Below the pieces are notes generated by a model. The model was not told the DNA's origin, did not search any database, and saw nothing but the letters and a program-made list of their open reading frames with translations. A program made the position numbers and the translations under genes. Positions 21,840 to 32,800 of a DNA stretch of 64,000 nt are shown in pieces. How positions within the stretch are numbered: position 1 is the first letter of the stretch; each line of letters starts with the position of its first letter. This DNA comes from Telmatactis stephensoni (taxonomy: Eukaryota > Cnidaria > Anthozoa > Actiniaria > Isophelliidae): NCBI GenBank assembly GCA_029948255.1, contig JALIZF010001522.1, positions 62,001 through 126,000 of the forward strand. Reading direction: 5' to 3'.

Positions 21840-21945
21840 TTACAGTTATCTTAGCCCGAAGGCCAGGGAGGGAGACGATATCCGGACCCTAATCCATACC
21901 TTTAGATATCACCTTAGACCGCTGCGCTACCTAGACACTTAATAA
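21840..21945 (-). repeat. tRNA-like SINE segment
   Basis: On the minus strand 'gtgtctaggtagcgcagcgg tctaagg' resembles an A-box-bearing tRNA 5' half, followed by a degenerate 3' half. No matching acceptor stem was seen. A related tRNA-like motif (gaggatcgaacctg) is at 21645-21660. Between 19.9 and 25.4 kb I see only repeats and no supported gene. Confidence 0.4.
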
Positions 21946-22814
21946 ATTTAATGACTAATTGGGGTAGTCTATTCGGCGAAGTTTCATTGTAATACTAATA
22001 CTCCCCAGGGAAAGAAATGAACCAATCAGAATCTAGCTATCAAAAAATAGCTGTTTTGTAAATAAATAGAAAGAGAAAATAAAAGAATAAGTTTTCAGGA
22101 ACATCGAGCTTGTCTGCATTGTTTTACTCTATCGATTTGTCCAAATTCCCCAGGGAGATAGAAGAACCAATCAAAATCTAGTCGATTGAAGAGGGATCAA
22201 TGAATTTCCATGATTACTTTAAGTATACAGCAAGCTTCAAGCCTTTACGTACGCTATTACTTATGGATTTTTATTTCCGTTCTTTGGAACGGAAATAAAC
22301 TTCACTTTAAATTTCACTTTGGTGAAATGATCGGCCTCACTGAAGATGTTCAGTTGGAATCCACGTTTCTTATTTCAGGAATATCCCTAGAGCTAATCAG
22401 ATTAAGACATCAGCAAAGGTAAGTTCTTTTATAAGTTAAGGTGATTTAAAATTTGGATTGATACTTTTAGCTCATCGTTTTAAAACAAAGCTCGTTGTTG
22501 TTGTTTACATGTACGCGTTTGTTCTTCAATATTAACACCAAATTTGTTAGGTACATGGTCGATTTGAGTTTAATTGTGTAAGTAGACGAGAAATTGAATT
22601 ATTACTGATCTCATCAAAATGTATCCCCGAAAACTCCACAGAGAATCTCGTAATGCAGAATGACAAGTCGGGCAAGTTTTTATATTGTCGTATTCAAAAT
22701 ATTGGGAAATGTCATTTCTTCCTAGAAACTTAATAACACAAAAAAGTAAACCTTTTCAATCTTTCATATAGTGCTTTCATTACATGATGAAATCTTTCAA
22801 GTGATTCACTGCTT

Positions 22815-22890
22815 AGGCTCGATTTCCAGCCGCGAAGGGTTCCGGTTAAGGATTTTTAACCGGAACCCTTCGCGGCTGTAAATCGAGCCT
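22815..22890. repeat. Near-perfect palindrome, about 35-bp arms
   Basis: Left arm 'aggctcgatttccagccgcg aagggttccggttaa', loop 'ggattt', and the complementary right arm ending 'ctgtaaatcgagcct'. Only one arm position differs (tcc/gta region). It is GC-rich relative to its surroundings and has no coding context. Confidence 0.88.
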
Positions 22891-24065
22891 ATTCACTGCT
22901 CTGCCTGACGAATTATCCTATACATAGTCAAGATAACTAAAATTACACGATTGTAAAAACCATAGTAAGCACCAGACTGCAGAGACACGCACGTCACGTG
23001 ATTTGACATGTTTCACCGCATTTGTGCTATTTTTAAACCACAGGTCACTTACGCGCCCTCGTCAATTTTGAACATTTACATTCATTTGCTTCCAGCGCGA
23101 GGTGAATTCGTTCGAATCGTGTTCTAAAAACAAATCGAATGGGAGACAACACGTCAAGGCTTTTATAAGGCTGTGTGCGGAGTCTCAGTCACCTGATTAT
23201 ACTCTCCTGGATTTATTCGTTATCCGTTGATAGTCTTGTTGTTAGGGAACGGGAACTAATTTCGAAAACTGAAGAACTGATGTCCAAAGCTGTTTTTTAT
23301 CATAATTGATACCTATTTTAATATCCCATATCAATATCTTGGGGAGGGGAAGGGGGTGGTTGGGGTTGGGAAAGAACTTGAACCCTTCACTACCCGTCTG
23401 ACTCTCTCATGCGACCTGCGCTGGGGCTATTGTTAATGGGGCTTGTTGCTTAATTTGTAGAAACCCAGAACACAAGATGTTATTTTCCCTGTAGCTTGTA
23501 ACATTGTACACAACATGCATCGTGCGTGTATCCAACCCTGCAACAGGTGCACGCAACAGTTAGAGAAGTAGAAACGAGTTCTTTTTCTGAAGCCATACCA
23601 ACCTTGCAACAGATCGCGCAATGTTTTGCGCAACAGCTATAGAAGAACAACCGAGCTTTTTCTGGGGCATTGCGCGCGCCTGTTGCAGGGGTTAATACCC
23701 GTTCTGTTGCGTGCAACATTGCAATAACCTTGGACTACTTAAATTGTTATTAGTTGGATTTTGGTATTTCGAACCTTAGTGGCTACCATTTCCAGAGCTA
23801 ATGCACACATTCCAGATGGCGCGGAGCTTCAGTAACGAAAATTCGGATAAATTTCGACGAATCTTTCGTTCTTTTACTCAAGTAAGCATACGTCTGTTGT
23901 GGGCAGGGCCAGAGTTCAAACGTCGCCCGAACAAAAGTTCTTACACATGTTCTAAAAATGAAACACTTATTATCATAGATGAAAACAGTTTTCTGATAAA
24001 CGTCTTTAAAATCCGTATGCTTTTTCCTTGTGCTTGTCTATTGACACCTATCGTTTCCTTGGATG

Positions 24066-24390
24066 TCTAGATATGAGCATAGTCTGGATTTTAACCTTCT
24101 TCTCTGGATGGACTGGATGGTGAAGGTCAAAATATGGCACTATGTATTCTAAATGATGCATTATTTTTAGCAAGCAGCGCTATTAAACGTTTGATAGATA
24201 AAACGGTTTTCTGATTTACATCGTTAAAGATCCGACATATAAAACGTGGTTTTCGTTTTCGTGACAGCCTAGATATGAACATAGTTCAGTCGAATTTTAA
24301 CCCTTTTCGATCTCTGAATGGAGAAGTAGGAGGAGTATCATGTATTATAACTGCTGCATTATTTCTTTAGCAAGCAGCGTTATTAAACGT
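24066..24390 (+). repeat. Tandem duplication, about 200-bp unit
   Basis: The blocks 'tctagatatgagcatag..attttaacc' to 'agcaagcagcgctattaaac gtttgat' at 24066-24195 recur with substitutions at 24266-24390 (tagatatgaacatag.., agcaagcagcgttattaaacg). There is no ORF across the pair. Confidence 0.7.
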
Positions 24391-24567
24391 TTGATTAACT
24401 GACCATTTATATACAATATAGAACATAATGAGACTAATACAATTAGCAGTGTTGTTCGTCCACTTTGAAGCTCCATGTCCACGGACCTGAAAAATGTTCA
24501 ACCAAAAATAAACGATATTAATATAAAAATCTGAAAGAAATTTCTCATCCTCATTAACTAATTAGTA

Positions 24568-24770
24568 GTAGTTGCTTGTGAAAGACTAGCTTGTGTACTG
24601 TAAAACATTGTTGGGTCTTGTTGTAATTGTGTTCTGTGAAAAATTGTTGTGTTCCACGAAAATTTGTTGTGTTCAGTGAAAGATTGTTGTGTTCCACGAA
24701 ACTTTGTTGTGTTTTCAAAGCAATTTTGCATAGTGTTTTGCCCCTAGCTGTGGGCCACCGTAATTATCAT
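24568..24770 (-). repeat. Dispersed repeat with internal tandem array, copy 2 (inverted)
   Basis: The reverse complement reads 'tacggtggcccacagctagg ggcaaaacac', then 'tgctttgaaaacacaacaaa', two to three 42-bp units, and 'cagtacacaagct..agtctttcacaagcaact'. It matches 20065-20357 but has fewer units and an extra 'ctag'. Confidence 0.88.
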
Positions 24771-25448
24771 ATTAGAAGAGTATAAATATTACAGTTGAAG
24801 CGTAGATGAGTAGAATGAAAAACCTGGGCGAGCTTCCTATATTTCCTCATCACTGCCTTTTCATTTACATCAGTCTAATATTTCTCCAATTATACTCATT
24901 ATACCAATATTTGCTTAACAGTCTAAATCCACCATTGATATGTTGCGTTCCCGACGCTAAGAAATTAACCTAAATTTCTCTCGAAATATTCCTTTGCTCA
25001 AACGGGTTATTTTTTTTTCGCGGGGGTTTGAAAAAGAAATAAAGAAAAACAAATGAAACGACAAAGATGATTTAGTTCCCAAACGTAAATTCTCAGCTCT
25101 CACTTAACAGTATGTAATATTTACGTGCTTGTTCTCTGCAGGTGAACGAATTTGAAGTAAAAATCTATATTTCCATGATGAATCTGCTAATGACAACGCT
25201 ACACGAGCGAATCATATTGATTTCATTAATATTTGACGTCAAACAAGAGAAGAATCTGATTGGCTGCCACCACAAAACAACGCCAAAAACTCCTAATGTG
25301 GTCAAATAACAACATTTTTTCTGAGGCTCAAAATAACAGACAATTAAATATTAATATTAAAAGTCAAAGTAATCCTGATTCCCACAAGCAGTTAGTCTCT
25401 TTCTGGTTTTCCTGAAAACTGTAAGAGTTAGAAATTTTAAAACATACT

Positions 25449-28400
25449 ATGGTCGAAAGAGTGGCGCACAGAATGCCTCGTGTCCAAACAAGTGCATGTA
25501 GCCTGCCTTGTCTATACAAGTATATGCGAAAAAGAAAAATTATGTCTAAGACTGGATATTATTTAGAAATCAAAAGCAGTGGCGAAGTATCCTGTACCAG
25601 AAATCCTTCAAGTATTTACAGTAAGTGTTCTTGTTTTCTTGATATCTTTGTGTTTATAATCGATGTTCAAAAGTCAAATCAATTTCTGGCCGAAATAAGC
25701 ACCGAAAAAGGTTGAGTTTTTGAAGGGAAAGCTATCGTTGAGCGCCTTGATTTTTTGAGGGCCGTGTTTTCAAAATTATGAATAGTTTATTAATTAGTTT
25801 TTTCTGCTCTAGTAGATTTTAAGAGACCTAAGCGCTATGCTCGCTTAGTAGCTATTATGGTGGCTCGGAAAATCTCATGTTGTCACACTGTTATCTCTTA
25901 TCGCTTTGTTGTGGAAAAAGAAATATAAACACAAAACTTAAAAAGGGAAAATAGAATAGATAAAACATTCAAGGAAAGATAATATCCAAGAAAAAACATG
26001 AAAATATTTAAAGGCCTGAAAAATTGAAAAAAAGATATCATTTTAGAACAGCGCGCAGTAGATCAGTTATAATTTCAAACTTGCAACAACTGCGACGTTT
26101 TCCATCGTAATGACTTGCATTTTATTGTTCTGTTTCTTTAGTGCATTGTCTTGTATTACCACATATCATAATTTCGTGCTCCTGCAGTCTAAATTAAGTC
26201 TCGATTCACTGGGTCGATAGACTACCCAAAATCCAACTTTTATTCTTTTATTAACTTAACGACTCGACAAAGAACGAGTTTTCATCATTGATCAGTGTTT
26301 GAACACTTTAATTTGTTGTCTTCACGGTAGCTTGTTGCCAAATTTCCAACCAAGACTTATATATAATTTGTCTGCGAACGGTGGAAAGCACCAAAACAAA
26401 AACAAAGAAAAACAAAACTAAACAAAACAAAAATCAGCCAAGCCCCCTCCCCAAAAAGGATCATTCTACTAGTGATAACAAAAGGATAAAATTTTTGATG
26501 TAAACGGCACTATTCTGACTTGAAATGGTTATAAAGCCAAGCCGGTCGGAATATATAGTACTGCAGTTATCAAACATGTTAACGTTTTCTTATCAAAAAG
26601 AATAATTATCCTTGCTGTAAATTATCCTTGTCTTGGCAGTTTTGTTCCATCATAACGGAGGCTTTAAGCCCCACTTACACAGCACTAAAAATTGGCAAGT
26701 CAAGGATGATTTTTGGCAAGGATGATTTTCGGCAAGGATGAATTTACTTTTTGACTCGAAAAATAATATAATCTATATTTAAATGGCACTGTTCTGGCTT
26801 GTATTGGTTTTATAGGTACTACAAATTAAGCTAAACTGATTAGAACCGCGCCATTTAATTCTAAAATTTGATCATTTTCCGATGGAAAAGGACATTCATC
26901 CTTGCCGAAAATCATCCTTGCCTTACCGGTTTTTAGTACCGTGTAAACGCGGCTTTAGTTGCGATTTCAAAACAGATTGTACTAGCTTGTACTTTCGTTG
27001 GTCTTTGTACGTACTATAAAGCATATTCTTCTATTTAGCGGACAAGTGTGAGCGCATAATATAACTTTTACTGTATTGCGCTATATTTCAATGTATATGC
27101 TTAACTGCAACAATTGAAATCGTTAATTAGGTCATCACACAGCCAAATGTGAGTACTGACAGTATAATAACTTTGTCATCATAATTTGTATCCAGGTGTG
27201 ATGTCGATCTTAACCGTGGGTCCAAACTTTGTGGCAATAGTGGGCCAAGAAGCGAACAGATATCTAGCAGTCGACGATAGAGGACGAGTTTTTACATCGG
27301 TAAGGATTTCTTTATTATATCTATAACGCTGATTTGCACTATCTATATACTGGTCATGGCTTGGGTAGCATCGTTGTGCTCCCAGGTTGATCGGGCTCTG
27401 GAACAAATATGAGGCCTGGCAAGCTATAGCCTGCAGGCTCTCTGTTGCCAGACTAGGAGACTGAAGCTTTCAGTTTCTGTTGCCAATATTCTGACTGTCA
27501 TTGTTTTTTTCCTTTCCCCAGTCATCAGAAAGAAAAGAATGCGTATTTCGTGAATTTCTTGGCAGGAATTTCCACACATTACTTCGTACCTGTCATTCCG
27601 ACACAGGTGGGCGTGGCTTGGTATCTATCGATTAATAGTCAGGGTAAAATCAAAGCAGAAAAGGTTGCCTATAGTGACGAACCACAATTACACTTTATCA
27701 TTAAAGGTAGTTGTTCCCGACTGACAAAAATAAAGAGGAGGAAGAAAAATCAAAAGACATGGAACAAGTATGGAAATATCGTCGAAGGCGCTCCACAAGC
27801 AGCTCATCAGATCGCTCCAGAAACAGCAGCCCAGCCAGCACACCCAGTCAGTCAGAGTATGGTAGTCCTCTGATGTTTTACGAGCAACCACGTAATGCCA
27901 GACCAGCAAGCTTTTCCGGTCAACCCTCAGCCTTTGTAAGACCTGTCAGCCTTTCAGAAACATCAGCGTTCGCGAGCCCTGTTAGTTTTTCTCGTCGCAG
28001 TGAGTACGGTACACCTTTGAGCTTTTTGGGTAACTCAGGGCTACACAAGTCCAACTCAATCTCGTCAGTCAGAGTTCGGCAGTCCAGTGAGTTTCTCTCC
28101 TCGCTCTGAATATGGTACTCCACTTAGTTTCATGGTGAACTCGGGCTACTCTAGTCCAGTCGGTAGCCCGTCCGCTCGATCCGACCTCTTAAGTCCAGTT
28201 ATGTTTACTGGTAGGTCTCCTTTTGGAAGTCCAATCAGCTTCTCTGGTCGGTCTGAGTATGGGACTCCCCTAAGTTTTATGGATAACCTGGGCCATACCA
28301 GCCCTGTAAATCTGCATAGTGGTCGGCCTGATTTTGCAAGTCCAATAAGCTTTTCTGGACGATCTGAGTATGGTACACCTCTAAGCTTCATGGGTAATGG

Positions 28401-28665
28401 TGGTCACGCAAGCACAGTGCATGATCCAAGACAATACCAGTATGGTCACGCAAGTCCAATAAATAGCCCAAGTAGGTCTGAGTACAGTACACCGTTAAGC
28501 TTTATGGTCACCAATCATGGTCACGTGAGTCCAATTAATCTCCCAGGTAGATCAAGTAGATCTGGCTCATCGTCATCAGAAAGTCCGTTATCTGATCGCT
28601 CTGGTAGCTCACTCTCTGGAAAGGAATATGTTTGTAGTCCTTTTGGAAAGACTACCTCACTGTAA
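25449..28665 (+). CDS. Fibroblast growth factor family protein with long Ser-rich tail; frame breaks in last exon
   Basis: FGF beta-trefoil ligand or intracellular FGF. Exons: 25449-25620, 27196-27299, then 27522 onward; splice phases 1 and 0 fit. The trefoil core is clear: TGYYLEIKSSGEVSCTRNPS; FVAIVGQEANRYLAVDDRGR VF; KECVFREFLGRNFHTLL; WYLSINSQGKIKAEKVAYSD EPQLHFI; then a basic stretch KIKRRKK. No signal peptide follows the 25449 ATG, and an in-frame stop lies at 25422, so either this is an intracellular-type FGF or an upstream exon was missed. After the core comes a tail of about 300 residues with repeated SEYGTPLSF / GSPISFSGR units and a Ser-rich end (stop 28663-28665). The tail is in the gene only if three frame changes are resolved: one extra base in TT at 27618-27619, an opposite shift between about 27711 and 27790 (A-runs), and one extra G at 28038-28040. 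It may be a real gene with assembly indels or a recent pseudogene. Confidence 0.75.
26671..26948. mobile_element. Foldback/MITE family D, copy 2
   Basis: Ends 'cttacacagcactaaaaatt ggcaag' and 'cttaccggtttttagtaccg tgtaa' with subterminal 'ggcaaggatga' / 'tcatccttgcc' pairs. It is a diverged relative of 1985-2225 and lies in FGF intron 1. Confidence 0.75.
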
Positions 28666-29882
28666 TATGTGATTTTGGCATACTAAATTGTGAAATTCGT
28701 ATCTAATCATATCCATTTTGTGCGATCTAAGTAATAATAGCATTATTTTGGATCATATTAATACCATCATTTTGAATTCAGCCAATCACAAGATAGGTAG
28801 TTCGACTAGCCAATCAGATAAAAGAAACCATTTTGATGCTAGCATCAGTGAAGGATGTGATACATTTAAACATTTATCATCTTTTCGTGAACTTCCCTCA
28901 GTACGTATACCAAGCAAAGTAATGTTGTTTAAAGAGACTTAGCCATCCTTATTGGGAACATGAGAAAGTATAACTGAGATTGTCAAGAACGAAAAGAAAG
29001 GTTATTGTACTATTTTAAAGTTGACATGCTTTAGCTGTTGATTAAGAGATGGTCTCAACTGATATTGATCAAAAGAGGTGTGTACGGGCTCCTTAAAAAG
29101 TAAAGGATGAGCTACACAGAACTCCATGGATTAGACGGAAGTCGAAACAAAGATGTAAAAATATCGACGAAAAGTCAACTGCGGACCTTACGTGAAGGAA
29201 GACTGTGGAATTACTTGCCTTGGCTGCTTTTGCTTTTTCCATTTTTGATAAGTAGTAACGCGACTTGACGACAATTACTTGGACTTGTTGAACTACCTTT
29301 CTATCGCATAATACATAAAAATACTTTGGAAACGCATTTGAAATGATCAGTATTGATCAATTTTGTCACCGATCAAAGTCATACTCAGCTAACGAAGCAC
29401 TTCGTTGTGATTTCATCAACGGACCAAAAGCGCCAAGCACATCGCGCTCGCGCGCGCAGACATCAATACCAGTTTCGCTCTCTTAGCTCTCTAGCTAAAA
29501 CTCTAAAACCATATCAACTTTTTTAGTTCACAGTGCTAAAACGTAACTGTTAAAGGGAAAGTGTATAGATGTAAACGTGTATATATATATAGTATACCCT
29601 GGTCCCAGAGGGCTTTTTTCCTTTTCTTTTCGTTTTCTTTTTTATATTCTTTTTCTTTCTTTACGTCGCGACAGAGAGAAGAAATGAAATACAAAAGAAA
29701 GCCTCTGGAACTTTTAGTAATCACTAAGAGTACAAACGAACAATGACAACACATTTCAAAGTAGCCCGAGTTAACGCCCAGCGCGCTTCTTGTTTATTTT
29801 AAAATAAACAATAATATAGAAATTACAAAATTGCATAACTAATTATTAAATTCCTGTCTATCTATGATCCCGCTCATTTGTT
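28666..29882. other. FGF-astacin intergenic gap
   Basis: Convergent 3' ends (FGF on +, astacin on -). I see only AT-rich sequence, a partial copy of the nested foldback end at about 29420-29492 (cgccaagcacatcgcgct.. cagtttcgctctctta), and a pyrimidine-rich run at 29610-29665. There is no convincing ORF. Confidence 0.5.
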
Positions 29883-32800
29883 CTAGTTTTTACACAATCC
29901 ACACGATCTCCTACAAGACTTTTTAACGTGACTATCATTACACAGGTGACGTCGTCTCCAAAAGTGACACATGGCAGTTTTATCTTTACATGGTCTTTTG
30001 ACTGCAAACAACAACAACAAATTACTACAAATATCCATTATTGCTGGAACTTAACCCTGAGACGATAATATGATGATCCGTAATAGCGACAGTCCGTATT
30101 GGCAGAAGCTATTTCCAACACAATCTTTGAAATTTTCATTATTTCTGAACTGGATGTTGTTTCCGCAACGCTGGAGTTGACTTTGATTTGAAAATCAAAT
30201 CAAGCTTTTCAAAGTCAGGATTTTCTGTTAGGGGAGGTGCTTTTTCCTGCATGCATGCACTAACTTGTGATTAAGCTATCCTCTTTTCTTGGCTCAATTG
30301 TTTCATGATTTTGTTTGTTTGTTTGTTTATTTGTTTGTTTGTTTGTTTGTTTGTTTGTTTGTTTGTTTGTTTGTTTGTTTGTTTGTTTGTTTGTTTGTTT
30401 GTTTGTTTGTTTGTTTGTTTGTTTGTTTGTTTGTTTGTTTGTTTGTTTGTTTGTTTGTTTGTTTGTTTGTTTGTACGTATATCTTACCAGTTTTCTTGCG
30501 GCATTTCTTGGTAGCTCTGCATGGACGAACAGCGATAGGTTTACGTTCAATGGAGCAACGTTTTTCGTGAAGTCTTTTTCCATCGCTTGATGTACAAACT
30601 ACGTGTCGTAGCTGTCTTCCTGTTCCACATGTTATGGAGCAAACCGTCCATTGACTCGTCTGTGAGAAAGAAGGATGTTTCGAATATGAGATGATATGGC
30701 GATACTGGGCAGTTGATGAGAAGAGAGCTAACCTATTAATGATCAAGGAAGGAAGGAAAAAAGGAAGGAAAGAAAGAAGGGAGAGGGGGAAGAAGAAAGG
30801 AATTGAAGGAAGCAAAGGAAAGAAAAAGCAGAGAGGGAGGGAGAAAGGAATGAAGGAAAGTAGAAGGATAGGAAGGTGGCTATAGGAAGGAAGGAATTGA
30901 AGGGACATTGTTTGAAATGATGCAAGCATTTTCTTACGTACCTTCCATTGGGGAAGAGTGTTAACAACAGTTGTTTTAGGTGGACAAGGCTGAGTATTGC
31001 ATCTAAAAAAATAATCAGCGAATCGAATAAATGTAAAGATTGCAGCGACAGTTGACGTTGCTTCATGCTAAGACCAGCGGCGCCTTTGCAATGACAGCCA
31101 TTTTTAAATGATTCTTTGATTGTAAACGATAGGAAATCTCCTTCGTCGATAGCAGTAGTGCACTTGTAAGCAGCAAGCATCAGCAACTGAATCTTTATAG
31201 TATGTACAATCTTTTAAAGAAGGTTAAACATAACGTAACAGTCTGGACAAAACTAAATTCATAAAATGATTTTCCACCAACCTCTGTTGAAAGGTTGGTG
31301 TCTTGGTATGATTACACATTTCCCATGCTGTCGCTAACATGTCTTTCTTAGCGCAAATGATATCACGTCTTTGCCAGCCACCACCACATGTTACTGTACA
31401 TTTCTGCCAATCCTTTATGTACCACCTATAGGGGGAGGGGCAGGGTTGGGTGTTACAGTCTTTCCAAGCATCTGCTGGAGTACCTGCGAGCATCAACATA
31501 CGAAAATCAATTGGGAAGTAGTTAAAGAATGTAGCTTGAGAGTTCGTTGAGAAGATACGCACAGCTTAATTAAGCAGGCGGATTATATTCTGAATTCTAC
31601 TGATTAAAAAAGTTTATCGACCTTCAAAGCTAACCAGCCCAGAATGGTGAATGGAAATCACTTAGAAATGCGTTAATGGTATAAAATATCGAAAATGACC
31701 GGAAAAATAATTTGCAGTGGCTTTCATTATTTCAAATCTTCCACTGGGACGCTCGCACGGATGAGGCTGTATATCACAACGCATCGAAGCAAACTGCATC
31801 CGACGCAAAATACTATTTGTGCGTTATATTTTGTGATTAGTTCTAATTTAGTTTTGATGACATACCAAGACATTTTGAGTAATGTACTTTAATTCCATCT
31901 GTCCCAGCACAGTACGTCTTCCTGTTTTTCTGTCCCCCACCGCACGTCACAGAGCACTCGCCCCAGGCCCCCGCAAACCATCTGTATTGTGATTGGTCGG
32001 TTTGGTGTACTTTTGGCAGCACGTAGTCGCGTAACTCTGAAAAGATAATGTGAATATTACAAAGAGTATATAAACGTTCGTCAAGTTTCTGTATGGTATC
32101 GCGACGCATGCGCACTTGTTCTAAGGTCCTGTGCTTACACACTCTACCGAGAGGAACGCCCGAAACAGAAGCTTATTAATGATAGATTGATTTAACAAAT
32201 GCGATACGACGCGAGAATGGGGCGTCAGCTAAAGTTCTTATCATATATGGATAACGTAACAACGATGACGCGCAACGACACGTGCAATTCAGGATCCTAT
32301 GCATTTTATACCTGTTTTCACGTCGATGATGTCAAAAATTAGCGCGTAAATTTTGTTCAAAATAGTGTTGACGTCGCCGACGTCAAGAAGAAGACGTGAA
32401 AGCATGAAAGGGCGTCCTGAATGTGGCGTCGCGATGTTGTCACGGTAGTCACGCAACGAATGAATGTAATGTTTTCGTCATCTTACGTCATCTTCTCGCG
32501 TTACGTTTGCTAAATCTGCTTATTATTCGTTCGCGCGCGTGCGGTATCCTCTTCCACGTCGCGTCTTCTAATTCTACTTTATAATCAAACGTGTCTTATG
32601 ACTTACCTAACTTGCAAATTGAGCCTCTATCAGTAAGACATTGATCTGTTCCCCAGTAGTGGCGGTTAAAAAAGATTGCGCAGTCCATTCCAAAACGCGG
32701 CTCGCCCTTCTTCCATGCGTTATAATGAATACTGGTGTCATCAATCCATTTGAAAACCCCCTCAGTAGGGTTGTAAAGAGCTCCTACGAATATAACAACA

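Noticed and set aside
22210..22422. 70-aa ORF ending at a good GTAAGT donor
   Set aside because: No homology impression and no phase-compatible partner exon; the donor alone is not enough.
25141..25310. Open segment after a strong acceptor (ttctctgcag), VNEFEVKIYISMMNLL..
   Set aside because: It runs to a stop without a donor, resembles no domain, and does not join FGF in phase.
30289..30590. Three + strand ORFs rich in LFVC and minus ORFs of TNKQ
   Set aside because: Products of the (TTTG)n microsatellite.
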